Shown: one piece after another, positions 34,509-45,199 of the stretch
Layout of the letters: each line of letters begins with the position of its first letter
Numbering within the stretch: position 1 is the stretch's first letter
Origin: Uranotaenia lowii
Lineage: Eukaryota; Arthropoda; Insecta; Diptera; Culicidae
Assembly: GCF_029784155.1 (NCBI RefSeq)
Contig: NC_073691.1
Span: 62,013,746-62,077,745 of the forward strand
DNA length: 64,000 nt
Direction: 5' to 3'
Program-made: the position numbers and the translations under genes
The notes under the pieces: model-generated
The model's database searches: none
What the model was told of the DNA's origin: nothing
Seen by the model: only the letters and a program-made list of their open reading frames with translations

Positions 34509-34679
34509 GATGTCGACTTATCCTACCTCCCCGAGGAAGAAACCATCAGCACGGAAAACGTTGTCCATTTCACCATCAGCAGTCGACCGGCAACGGCACT
34601 ACCCTACCAGAGAAGGCCGGACGAAACTGGAAGCTCCGGAACTGACACCCGTCGCCACGCCATACGATCCATTGTGTGA
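34509..34679 (+). CDS. Last coding exon, probably of the coiled-coil gene
   Basis: A strong acceptor (ttttctgttccag, ending 34508) precedes 56 codons and a TGA at 34677-34679. In phase 0 the peptide starts DVDLSYLPEEETISTENVV and ends RRHAIRSIV. The composition is that of conserved coding DNA, GC-rich against AT-rich flanks. The phase matches the donors at 24668 and 24689, which would give a protein of 355 or 362 residues. The linkage is inference from phase, strand, order and lack of another candidate partner. A polyadenylation-like attaaa lies about 100 bp after the stop. Confidence 0.6.
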   Translation, partial: DVDLSYLPEEETISTENVVHFTISSRPATALPYQRRPDETGSSGTDTRRHAIRSIV

Positions 34680-36404
34680 TAGTTGTTATTTGCTTACTAA
34701 TTTAGCGTTAGTTATGTTTTGAATTTAAAATTTAGGAATATTGTTGTTCGAATGTGAACCTTCATTTACCATAAAAACATTAAAAAAAACAATTACCTAA
34801 AAGAACATTATTTGAAGAGAATTCCCTGCTATATGAAAGATTGCTGTTGCAGATAACATCGAATGATGAAGCCAAGTCAAGGCATCTCCAATCCAGTTAT
34901 AGTTTTACAGTTACTCGAAGCCACAGGTAGGTTTTTCCACCAAGCAAACTAGATATCTTATAAACCACAATTGAAAATTTTATGAACATTTTTGAGAAAA
35001 CTAAACTTAAACTTAAATGCATTGGATACTGGTTATTCAACGATTCAATCAACTGTAATTTAGGTAAGACGAATAAGACCAATTGAGGGCTTTAAAATTG
35101 CTAGTTCATTACTGTGCCCTTTTTATGCAAATGAATGCCAAGATAGGCGGATCCCTCTGTCGACCTTTCGTCGACGGTATGATAAGTATAGTTACCCCTG
35201 TTCTTATAGAAGTGAGTCCTCATTTCAAGGACAACTGGAAATTTCACCGGTAAAAACATTATAACTCTACCTTGATAACATGTTGCACGATTCGAAGAAA
35301 ACGAAACTGTTGATCAAATTTTTCAACCTCTAAGGGTCATAGCAATTTGGTGACCGTTATAAATTTAATAAATAATAAGAATTGTAGTGGTACAAAATAA
35401 GAACTTAAGACAATATTCAGCAATCATAAGGGGACTTCTATAATTTGAATAAAAAATATATATACGAGAAACAAAAAAAAATCAGCAGTTACATATTCAA
35501 ACAAAAAATAAACACTTTCTTCGACTCCTACTTATGCAAAATTTGATGATTTCAGATTTTCTAACTCGTAAATTTTGTCCAGATCGGTTGAGAATCGAAA
35601 GACATACAGCGATTTTCAGTCAGGGGTGATGGAGGTGATACTCTACTACTCTATACGGAGTTTTCATGTCTGGGCTTAAAAAAATCCTTAAAAAAAAGAA
35701 TAAGGCAACATTAAAGATTTCTTGAATTTTATTGAAAAACTTTTTCGATGTTCCTTAAAAAAGTTTCAAGCCTCCAAACTTTCAATTTTTATAGTCAAAA
35801 TGACCGGAAGAGGGTTGAGAAAATAACAATTTTTCAACTTAAAACTGAAGAGAGCGACAACAATGTAAGCAAAAAAAAAACCGGTAGCAGTTTTTATCGG
35901 TCATATCACACGATAACGTCAGGTACTTGAAGCAGATAAATGAACCCGATACTGGAACGCAAGTAGCTTTTCAAATGGTTACAAAATAAAACCAGTGTCG
36001 TAAAGCTTTTTAATAATAAATATAACCATAAATCATCTTGAAGAACGTTGTTTGAATATTTTTAACAACCTGAATTAGATAAAAGATTAATTTACGTGCT
36101 AATACAGCAATTATTGCGCTCGGGAGCCTGATCCTTCGAATCATAGGTCATCGTAACGAGATCCGTTTAAAACCCATCGATTTCCCAGAGGTACGAGGAG
36201 ATAGCCACCTCTATCTCGTAACAAGTAAGCTTTCCAAATCATTTGACTCAAAAAACAACATTTGAATGTTCTTCGTGTTCAGATAAAATGCCGCAACCAA
36301 AAAACAAACAACAATTATCTGTTATTGATTCATAATTGAAAAAAAAATGAATAGTTAATGCGAGCCCAGACCACGATTTTGATTTTTTAGTAATGTATTT
36401 CAGA
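34680..36404. other. 3' UTR then unassigned AT-rich DNA
   Basis: The first 100-150 bp are probably 3' UTR of the upstream gene. The rest has no recognised element. A less AT-rich segment at about 36110-36230 (gagcctgatccttcgaatc) could be a conserved block or an old repeat, but I cannot identify it. Confidence 0.4.
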
Positions 36405-36640
36405 TTAACTTTCCCGCGCCGCGGCACGCCGTTCGGGTCAATATGACACGAAGCGTTCTTTCATAACTCGTGAGAAAAAAAAATGTGAAAAAATCAGAAA
36501 TTTGGAAAAGTTGTGAAGAGCCGCAAATTACACAATCTGTAATACCAGATAACTTCCGGCAACCACCGGAAACGGTCCTATGAAAACAAAACGATAATAT
36601 GTGTTTCGGATCATATTGACCCGAGTTCTTACGCTTGTTC
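36405..36640. mobile_element. Possible TTAA-type MITE
   Basis: TTAA at 36405-36408 is followed by a GC-rich start (ctttcccgcgccgcggcacg). The motif gggtcaatatgacacgaag (36434) faces ggatcatattgacccgag (36608) as an inverted pair. This resembles piggyBac-type MITEs, but I find no TTAA at the right end. Confidence 0.35.
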
Positions 36641-37322
36641 CCCTGGCCACAAATGTTTACAGATTTTGATGATATTAGATCCATTTTGTAGGAAATATTT
36701 CAGTTTACTTATTTTTCGACCGGGAGCAATTTATAAGTTATGTTCGGCTTGGGTCAAAAAATTGCATCACTTTTTAAGTGCTCTTCTTCCAAAGTTTCAA
36801 TTCAAGTTCCAATTCTTTCTCAAGGAACTAACATATAAAGCATAAAAGCATAAAGCATGTTTTGTATGACACTTACTCGCAGGGTTCAACACGCACAAGT
36901 GCGTCGAATGAGGAAGAGAAAATTTCACGCAAGTCTTTCGTTCTCTGTTCACGGACCTTTTATTTAAATGGCTCAAAATTCTCACGAGAAATTTGCGGCC
37001 GAAACGCAGAACGGAAAATTTTGAGCTATGCGAATTTGCGCATTGTGCGTGCCTTTTCGAGAGCGCGAGGGGTTCGAGAATTGCATTTGCGTTCCTCTAG
37101 CCGGGTCAGGGGAGAGAACAAGAGAGAATTCCGTGGCAAGCATAGAACAAATTGTTCAGCTTCGTACCTAACACCAACAGTTGTCATTAGTTTTGAAAAA
37201 ATGCTGAATGTTTTGATTGAAACGCATAAAACTTAGAACCCTTAGAACTGACTTGGGACGTAACATTGTCAGTTCGATATTTAGATGCTTTATCGGCCTA
37301 ATTTTCTCTATTTTATTCATGA
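36641..37322. other. Unassigned DNA
   Basis: No recognised element. An open frame at 36862-37236 lacks family resemblance, so I do not call a gene. Confidence 0.35.
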
Positions 37323-37620
37323 CTAGCTGACCCGGTGTGCTCGCTACACCTTTGAAAATCAAATGATATTTTCAGAAATTCTTCAAATTTTTATTGATTT
37401 GTTGACATTATTTCAAATCAAATTATGACATAATTCATAAGCAACCGCTATAAAATGAGAGATGCAAAGATAACTTAAACTAGTATTCTGAATCTTGATC
37501 TATAAATTTGTGTTAAAGATCTGATAATTTTAATCTGTTACTTCAAGCTTCGCCCTAAAAAAAGAGGGTCTCAAAATAATCGTACACAAACAATCTAACT
37601 TATAAAATATGGTTGTTTTT
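37323..37620 (-). mobile_element. Helitron-like element, 3' end
   Basis: In minus orientation the family 3' end is at 37323-37326 (CTAG), with hairpin ggtgtagcgagcacacc just inside (37335-37351). The adjoining 150 bp align with the interior of the copy ending at 8084 (aatttttattg..., gaattatgtcataatttgat). The right limit is not defined. Confidence 0.6.
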
Positions 37621-39728
37621 ACTTGATATGTTCTGGATTTAGCTTAGCTTAGCTTAGCTTGTTTGACTACTCATATCCACCTTAAATCATTGAACTCGAA
37701 ATGCTATTTAATTGTTTCAGGGGATGGTAATGCTACTTAATTACGTTCTTCAAAAGAAAAGATGATTTTTTTTGTTATTTTTTATCAATTCATGCGCATT
37801 TCGAATTCCATGATCGCTGGCGTGGCTAAGCAGAACAAGTTCCACGTCGCCAATGGTTGCTACTCCGTGATTAATCGAGGCCATCAGTTTTGCACAAAGT
37901 CCAAAAGAATGGTGCTTGGGATTAGCAGTTCATTCTCAATGTACAAAACTCATGCTCTCCGTTTTTTAAATGATTAATAACGGCGCCGGCCACGTCCTAG
38001 TAGTCAATGGGGAAAAAGGAAGGAATGTTAGTTTGATACTCTTTAGGTTCAACTAGCAACTTTATGCTCCTGCATACTCCAAAAATAATTTTGAAATAGT
38101 CAGAACCAGAAATAAGTAAGTATCACCAACTATGGAAACCGTCTGTACGTCTGCGAATCTATATTCAAGTATCAAAGGAAGGGGTTGTGTTAGTTAGAAA
38201 AAGGTAAAGATCAGGATCCATTTTGCAGGGCTGGTAGCGGTTTGACAATGAAATAGTAGGGACTTTAGTGACCAAAATTTGAAAAAAAGTGACCAAATAG
38301 TGACTTTGAGGACCGAAAAAAGTGACCAAATAGTGACTATGTAGAACGAAAAAATAACTTTGAAGTACAAAAAATGTAACCAGTCAGGCCCGTGCGATGG
38401 ACCCTTCCGGGGGGGTTTTCAAAATTCAAATTTAGATAAAATTAATAACAATACCAAAAATAAACAATTGAAAAGGAAAGGGTTTTCTTACACCATTTGT
38501 CACTCATGTTTAACACAAAAACTAAAAAAAATGATTGATAAACAAAATTTTGGAAACATATTAAAATGAATGTTTCAAATTTTCGATAAGTCAAGAAAGA
38601 AAGAAATAAATTAGTTTCAAAAGAATTTCTTAGCAAATTTAAAATTAAAAAATATCTGAATTCTAAAATAAATGTCAAATCTTGTACAAAACTTAGCATG
38701 AATAGATGTTAGGAAAATGATAATAATTGTTAATTTTTATTCATCTAAATTTGGAATTCTTTTCCTCATTTTTAACTGGAAGTTTAGTGAGAAATTCCGC
38801 TGTAATTTTTTAATTTGAACAAAAAATATTTAATCACGATTTAAAATGTGAATTACCGATTACTGAATAAGAAATGAATTTTGAACAGAATTTATTCAAT
38901 GTTTGATGTTTTATTTTAATTTTATGAAAAGAAGAATATATTTATAATTATTTTAAAAGTGCCAGTTATAGAAGCCAGACATAAAACCTTTAATAAAGTA
39001 AAATCCTCCATGTTCAACTACACTGACAAAGAAATGTTAGAAAATGAGTAATTATGTGAATGATAAAAACTGATAAACAATTAAAAACAATGAGTTCAAA
39101 ACTTTTGTTATTAACACTGCGTATTAAAATTTATTTTGAAAGTTGCTACTTAGAACAATTTTTCAAACTTTTTAGATTAATTTAAAAATCATGATCGATC
39201 CAAAAATATGATTTCATATAAAAAATATTAATAAAAAGTTTTTAAAGTTTCAATCGCAGGGTTTTAAGCTTTGAATTACAAGCTCTGAGTATTTTGTCTC
39301 TTTTGATTAAAATATTGGGTCCTGAAAGAACATAAGGTTAAAATTATGTTTTTTTTTATTTAAAATTTGGAGTTAAAGGCTAATGGTTGAAGAACACGAA
39401 AATTTAGAATTTAAAAACAAGGAAACAATTGTTAAAAATATGTCTTAAAAATTTAAAAAGTTTGATTAAAAAAAATCCGGCAAGTTGATTATAAAATTGA
39501 AAAAAAAACTGTACAGTAAAATTCGGTAGTTTTATTTAAAAAATTGAAAAAACAGTATGGAAATAAAAAAGATTAGTTTTTAAAAACATTTCAGAAAGAG
39601 TTTTTTCAATAAACATGTTTCATAATAACCATTTTGGTGCTTATTTTTTCAATTATTGATTTGGTAAATAGTGCCCTCAACTAGAAATTTTGTCAAATTC
39701 GGCCATTTAGTTTTGGTAATAAAGAGTT
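37621..39728. other. Unassigned DNA, with a short gtgacc repeat
   Basis: At 37660-37980 a less AT-rich segment (ggcgtggctaagcagaac near 37821) could be an old element but is not identified. At 38260-38380 short repeats of aaaagtgaccaaatagtgac occur two to three times, as in MITE ends. From 38440 to 39728 the DNA is extremely AT-rich without features. Confidence 0.4.
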
Positions 39729-39832
39729 CACATTTTCATATGTGATGAAAGAAATTAGAGAAACATGAACTATCAAAGAACGAAAGAACATAAGCCGTAA
39801 ATATCATGAAAATTTCGAAAAAGATACAACGG

Positions 39833-39905
39833 CTCACCGACAGGACTTGAACCTGCAATCTCCGCTTCGGTACAACGGCGCGTTAGCCAATTCCACCACG
39901 GTGAA
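39833..39905 (-). tRNA. tRNA-like gene, apparent anticodon ACC (left copy)
   Basis: Same sequence as the copy at 41026-41098, on the opposite strand. The 73 nt fold as a cloverleaf with box A (tggtggaattgg) and a perfect box B (ggttcaagtcc). A T run at 39818-39822 follows at a short distance as a pol III stop; it is one T shorter than in the other copy. See the + strand copy for the fold. Confidence 0.55.
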
Positions 39906-40101
39906 CGTGATGGAACCGGCGAACACGAGCAATCGAGCTCTGCCGATCAACTGCTGGACCTTCTATCGAAACACCATGTATATCCCGCATGTGATCTTTC
40001 CCTCTATTGATCTCTCTTGTTTCTCTAACCCCACCCATCGACTCGGGATTTTAGCCGAGCGAGCACATGGTCGATTGCTCTCCCGAGTCGATGGGTGGGG
40101 T

Positions 40102-40895
40102 CAGCGTTGCCACATTTTAATCTGTAATTTCGAGGCAAAAAATCTTTTTAATCTGTATAAAATCTCAAAAATCTGTATTGAAATCTGTATCTAAAATTTT
40201 GATCTGGATACTAACGCTGCACTACGCTGACCATCTTATAATGCGTATTGCACTAAATTTAACTGCGCTCCAGATTACTACGAATTGCAGACTGTCAAAA
40301 ACATGTAAATTTTGTCATTTTGGAACACGCAAAATATTCTGTGCAACGAACGATCTAAGGTCACGCAAAGTTTAGAGTCGACGTTTTTTTGTTAAATGAA
40401 TCAAGCTTTATCCTTCCTGGATTTAAAAGTCAATTTGAGTAGTCTCTGTACTCACAGTAAACTGCGAGGTAAATGTTCAGAGATTCGAAAGTAATTTAAT
40501 GATATTAAACTGGCATTGAAAGATAAATTTCGTATAAAGCAGTATCCTATTTTAGTGTATGATTCTTAATCAGATTTCAAAAATGTTTTAAAATCCCCTT
40601 GCTTGTCATGATAAGCGCTGTATTTTACGGTCTCGATCTCTGATCTGGAAAATTTTCCAAATTTGCCGGTGTGACAATTGAAGGTGGCTTGAACGTTGGA
40701 TGATCGAAAGAGATTATTATCGATTAACTCACAGTATTAGCAAAATATCTTGAACATTTTTCAATTTGCTAAAAAATCTGTATAAAATCTGTATAAAATT
40801 CCAACTATCTGTAATCTGTATATACAGATTCTTGGTTTAATAATTCCAAAAAAATCTGTATCATTACCCAAAAATCTGTATATGTGGTAACGCTG
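40102..40895. mobile_element. hAT-type MITE between the tRNA-like genes
   Basis: Termini CAGCGTTGCCACAT and, inverted, CAGCGTTACCACAT differ at one base. The 8 bp duplication GGTGGGGT is perfect (40094-40101 and 40896-40903). The interior near both ends is rich in aatctgtat repeats in inverted orientation. There is no coding capacity. It inserted into the right arm of the inverted repeat close to the centre. Confidence 0.88.
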
Positions 40896-41025
40896 GGTGG
40901 GGTTAGAGAAACAAGAGAGATCAATAGAGGGAAAGATCACATGCGGGATATACATGGTGTTTCGATAGAAGGTCCAGCAGTTGATCGGCAGAGCTCGATT
41001 GCTCGTGTTCGCCGGTTCCATCACG

Positions 41026-41098
41026 TTCACCGTGGTGGAATTGGCTAACGCGCCGTTGTACCGAAGCGGAGATTGCAGGTTCAAGTCCTGTCGGTGAG
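41026..41098 (+). tRNA. tRNA-like gene, apparent anticodon ACC (right copy)
   Basis: The cloverleaf is: acceptor ttcaccg with cggtgag (the first pair is U-G), U8, D arm gtgg...acgc with G18G19, anticodon stem ccgtt/agcgg with loop gtaccga, five-base variable loop, and T arm gcagg-ttcaagt-cctgt. The A15-U48 pair and U33 are as in canonical tRNAs. The anticodon reads ACC, which would decode glycine GGU but is almost never used by eukaryotic tRNA-Gly. G32 and the U1-G72 pair are unusual. A T6 run at 41109-41114 is a good pol III terminator. A tRNA pseudogene or SINE-like source is the alternative. Confidence 0.55.
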
Positions 41099-41202
41099 CC
41101 GTTGTATCTTTTTTGAAATTTTCATGATATTTACGGCTTATGTTCTTTCGTTCTTTGATAGTTCATGTTTCTCTAATTTCTTTCATCACATATGAAAATG
41201 TG

Positions 41203-41496
41203 ATCATTTTCAGGTACAAAGATGTACCAAGCGATTTCATAACATCAGTATTGAATAAAGAGTTTATTACTAGTAAAATTGATAGATAACTGATTATGGA
41301 AAAATGTCATTATAAGTATTTTTGACATCACAGCAGAAAGTGTAAAAAAAACTTCTAATTCTAATTCTATTTAAAGCTCATTAATTCATAAAAAACTTTT
41401 ATTTCTAAATAATATGTTTTTGATTTGAGTTTTTGTAAAAAGAAAGTGCAGAAACTTCTCTAAAGATTTTAAATTATTTTCATTTCAATAACCAAC
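41203..41496. other. AT-rich spacer
   Basis: AT-rich flank between the inverted repeat and the retroelement tail. Nothing recognised. Confidence 0.4.
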
Positions 41497-41870
41497 TCAC
41501 CGTACGAGGAAAGGTGTGCTCTGATATGTCTAACCTTACTCGAAAAGCGGCGCGTCGAACTGCAGCAAGGTTTTATATTTGACACATTGACCAACCGTAT
41601 TGACTGTGCTTACATTCTACAACGTGTTAACATTTATGTACCAACGAGAACACTTCGACAACGTCAGTTTCTTTCAATTCCTCACCACCGTACTGCCTAT
41701 GGCCAAAACCACCCTATTGACAAGTGTTGTGAACTTTTTAATTTAGTGTATAGTTTGTTTAATTTTAATATGTGCAAACGTCGTTTTAAAATAGGCTTAA
41801 GTAGAATTTCCTAGTTTTTAAGTCATCAGTCTGTACGGTAATTAAACCAAAGACAAAATAAATAATAATA
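41497..41870 (+). pseudogene. CR1/jockey-like element, 3' terminal fragment
   Basis: Read on the + strand, SPYEERCALICLTLLEKRR begins near 41497 and continues through DTLTNRIDCAYILQRVNIYV and a conserved HHRTAYGQNHPIDKCCELFN segment to a stop at 41812-41814. This is the C-terminal tail of a CR1/jockey-type reverse transcriptase. The 3' end has an aataaataataat tail at about 41858-41870. The fragment is heavily 5'-truncated. Confidence 0.75.
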
Positions 41871-42223
41871 AATATAAAAGCTGATAGAAGTATTGCATAC
41901 ATATTTAGATTCGGGGAACCCAAATTAGTTGAAATTACCGTTTAAATTCATTGCACCTAAAAAAAATGTAATTTTTGTGGCCTTATGTAAATTTTTACAA
42001 CCCTTTTTTTAAGTATATAGAAGAACAAAAACACGAAATAAAATTGAGTCTGAAATTGTTTTTTAAAGAATATTTCATGTCATCATAACATTTGTTATGA
42101 CATAAAAGATTTTTTTTTTATAAAAAAAAATGGTTCGTTTCAATCTCAATCTTAGTTACACTTCTTAATAAAAACCCATTCTAACTAAAGACGAGATAGG
42201 GTTTTTGTATATCAAGTTTTGAG
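41871..42223. other. AT-rich DNA before the gap
   Basis: AT-rich flank with A and T runs. Nothing recognised. Confidence 0.4.
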
Positions 42224-42723
42224 NNNNNNNNNNNNNNNNNNNNNNNNNNNNNNNNNNNNNNNNNNNNNNNNNNNNNNNNNNNNNNNNNNNNNNNNNNNNN
42301 NNNNNNNNNNNNNNNNNNNNNNNNNNNNNNNNNNNNNNNNNNNNNNNNNNNNNNNNNNNNNNNNNNNNNNNNNNNNNNNNNNNNNNNNNNNNNNNNNNNN
42401 NNNNNNNNNNNNNNNNNNNNNNNNNNNNNNNNNNNNNNNNNNNNNNNNNNNNNNNNNNNNNNNNNNNNNNNNNNNNNNNNNNNNNNNNNNNNNNNNNNNN
42501 NNNNNNNNNNNNNNNNNNNNNNNNNNNNNNNNNNNNNNNNNNNNNNNNNNNNNNNNNNNNNNNNNNNNNNNNNNNNNNNNNNNNNNNNNNNNNNNNNNNN
42601 NNNNNNNNNNNNNNNNNNNNNNNNNNNNNNNNNNNNNNNNNNNNNNNNNNNNNNNNNNNNNNNNNNNNNNNNNNNNNNNNNNNNNNNNNNNNNNNNNNNN
42701 NNNNNNNNNNNNNNNNNNNNNNN
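42224..42723. other. Assembly gap of 500 Ns
   Basis: Exactly 500 unknown bases, so probably a fixed-size placeholder rather than a measured distance. Open frames spanning it are artefacts. Confidence 0.98.
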
Positions 42724-42850
42724 AAAATCAACTTGACGTATTTCTTTCAATTTTGCATTTAAAAAACCTGAACACCCCTCATTTTGAAGGTGTGAGTGTG
42801 TAGAATGTTGCTCCTATTTTGATTTTGGAATTCACTCTTCAGTTGTCAAA

Positions 42851-43902
42851 ATGCCGTCCAAGGAAGAAGAGCAGCGTATCAAAATTTTGCTCGCGCATCG
42901 CGAAAATCCGAGCTACTCGCACGCAAAGCTGGCAAAATCGCTAAAAGTTGCCAAATCAACCATTACAAATGTAATTAAAGTGTTTGGGGAACGTTTGTCG
43001 ACAGCCAGGAAGTCTGGATCGGGGGAAATCGAAAACCGGAAGCCGCTGAGACGACAAAGAGAGTTGCCGGTAGTTTCAAGCGAAACCCTAACCTCTCTCT
43101 CTCCGAGATGCCGCAAATAAGCTGGGTGTATCGTCTACAACCGTGCATCGAGCCAAAAAACGAGCCGAACTATCGACTTACAAGAAGGTAGTGATTCAAA
43201 TCGCGATGATAAACAAAATACGACGGCCAAAACGCGATCCCGGAGGCTGTACACAACGATGCTGACGAAGTTTGACTGCGTGGCAATGGACGACGAACCC
43301 TACGTCAAAGCCGACTACAAGCAGCTTCCGGGACAGGAGTTTTATACGGCAAAAGGAAGGGGAAGGGTAGCAGATATTTTCGAGCACATGAAACTATCAA
43401 AGTTCGCGAAGAAATATCTCGTTTGGCAAGCCATCTGTACCTGTGGCTTGAAAAGCAGCATTTTCATAGCTTCCGGGACTGTCAACCAAGAAATTTACGT
43501 GAAAGAGTGTTTGAATAAACGTCTGCTGCCTTCCCTGAAGAAACACGGTTGTTCCGTACTGTTTTGGCCAGATTTGGCATCTTGCCATTATGGTAAAAAG
43601 GCCATAGAGTGGTACGCCGCCAACAACGTGCAGGTGGTTCCCAAGGACAAGAACCCTCCCAACACGCCAGAGCTCCGCCCAATAGAGAAATACTGGGCTA
43701 TTGTCAAGCGGAACCTAAAGAAGACCAAAAAACTGCTAAGGACGAGCAGCAGTTCAAGGCAAACTGGCTTTCTGCGGCGAAGAAGGTGGACAAGGTGGCT
43801 ATACAAAATCTGACGGCAGAGGTTAAGCGTAAGGCCCGGCAATTCGGATTCGGAAAAGCGGATGCTGAACTGATTATTTTTCTTGAATTTTATACTGATT
43901 AA
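42851..43902 (+). pseudogene. DD37E transposase pseudogene (Tc1/mariner)
   Basis: The start MPSKEEEQRIKILLAHRENP is followed by a helix-turn-helix (SHAKLAKSLKVAKSTITNVI). A frameshift near 43040 breaks the second DNA-binding region, which resumes as FKRNPNLSLSEM in another frame. The catalytic part reads from 43259: VAMDDEPYVKADY, FWPDLASCHYGKK and LRPIEKYWAIVKRN, again with 37 residues between the second D and E. Another shift near 43735 moves to the last frame, which ends FLEFYTD at 43902. It is a distinct subfamily from the intact copy at 19552. The left end may lie in or near the gap, and I found no clear terminal repeats. Confidence 0.85.
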
Positions 43903-44169
43903 TCCGGGTATATCTTGGAATTGTACGCCTCAATGATACAACACATGCATGTAGACTGTAGACTGATCTTTTCAAAAGAACTTAGATAGCACTTGGAGAT
44001 CCAACCTAGATATTGCAACCGTTGTTACAAATGCCTCAGATGTTTTTTTTAATTTATTTTTTTTTTAAAGATTTGTTAAACTGTTGTTTTTTGTCTTGTT
44101 TTTGAAATTTAGTTAGGTTTATTGATGAAAATAATTATATAGTAGTTAGGTTTAACAAAAGTACATTAT
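43903..44169. other. Flank of the transposase pseudogene
   Basis: AT-rich sequence following the pseudogene. No matching terminal inverted repeat was found. Confidence 0.35.
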
Positions 44170-44922
44170 TTGTTAGTTTTAAGATGGGCGTGTGGTTTCA
44201 TCGGCAGCAAGGCTGCAACTAACATCGTCTTCAAGGTCGACATTGCATGTGGGTTGCATGCAATCTGCAATAACTCGCCCAAACGAGTTAGATGGAGTGA
44301 GCAAGAAGAATTTGGAGCGGAAACCCCAGAAGAAGAGTCGTTGACTCAGCCTCCTATTTCTTCCAGCGTTCGTGTGATGAAGACGTAATTGTCCAGCTCG
44401 ATGTATGTGGAGTCTGGTTAGTTTGTAGAATTCACTATCGCTATTTTTTGTGAAGTTCTCGTGGTTTGCTGTTCACCGCTGTAATCACTGTCACACGATT
44501 TGGCCTTGCTCGCTTTTGTGGGCGTCTCGTCTAACCGTAAGAGGACGAAGAACCATAACCGTTAAGGAGGCCTATCTCTCGGGACTTCGATTTTCTCGAA
44601 GTCTCTAACCATAAAGGAGAGCCCTTCTCAGCGCGGCCAATACGGTCTTGCTGTGGTCTGCTGATTAAGCCAAGGAAGGAAGACGGCGTTGAACCCTCAC
44701 CTGCTTGTCAACGCCAGACAAGCACAATCCAAAACAGCAAAAGGAATATCTCGAGAGTTGGATTTCCCAACCAATCCCCGCCGCCATATTGGGAGCCATT
44801 TGGTAAGCGGAAATCCCCGAAAGAAGATCGACCAGCAGTGAGCGTTTTCTTTTTTCAATAAATTTCGTTCACTTCCGTCCAATTTACTTTTTGTTAATTG
44901 CTTTGTTGTTCGAAAACCCACA
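44170..44922 (+). mobile_element. Possible LTR remnant
   Basis: The segment starts tgttagttttaag and could end aacccaca at 44922, with AATAAA at about 44857 near its right end. GC content is higher than the flanks from about 44500. The following bases (gtttgtccagtaaaat) could be a primer site. No partner LTR or target duplication is seen, so the reading is tentative. The following 44923-45190 holds nothing I can assign. Confidence 0.3.
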
Positions 44923-45199
44923 GTTTGTCCAGTAAAATTTTATCCGCGTTCCCCTCCGATTACCCAGCCGTAGGCCGACCCTGAGGCCTAGTCAAAGGAG
45001 TCTTCTACGACTGAGCTCATATTATCCGGGAGTTGCTGGCCAATAAGTCTCAATATGTGTGTGCTCGTAGTTAATATACTGTCTACTGATGCCTTCTTGA
45101 AGCGCAGCCTAGTCCACTCTTCAGTCAACGATCCTGTGGATTTTCAAATCATCTGCAGTAGTTTTGGCGGTGGAAGGAAAGTCGCTGCGGTGGAATCGA

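Larger units (their letters stand above)
39729..41202. repeat. Inverted repeat of about 320 bp arms carrying tRNA-like genes
   Basis: Left arm 39729-40049 and right arm 40083-40101 plus 40904-41202 are reverse complements with almost no differences (one is at 39818 against 41113). A 33 bp spacer separates them, once a MITE in the right arm (40102-40895) is set aside. Alignment is without gaps over 309 bp outside the MITE. Each arm holds one tRNA-like gene, transcribed outward. Peptides read across the arms are identical except at the MITE junction, which shows the similarity of the arms. Confidence 0.9.

Noticed and set aside
36862..37236. 124-codon open frame
   Set aside because: No recognised domain, no splice context and no conserved composition pattern.
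39847..41084. Mirror-image frames over the tRNA-like arms
   Set aside because: Created by the inverted repeat; they read antisense through the tRNA-like genes.
42165..42803. Open frames across the gap
   Set aside because: They consist of unknown residues from 500 Ns.
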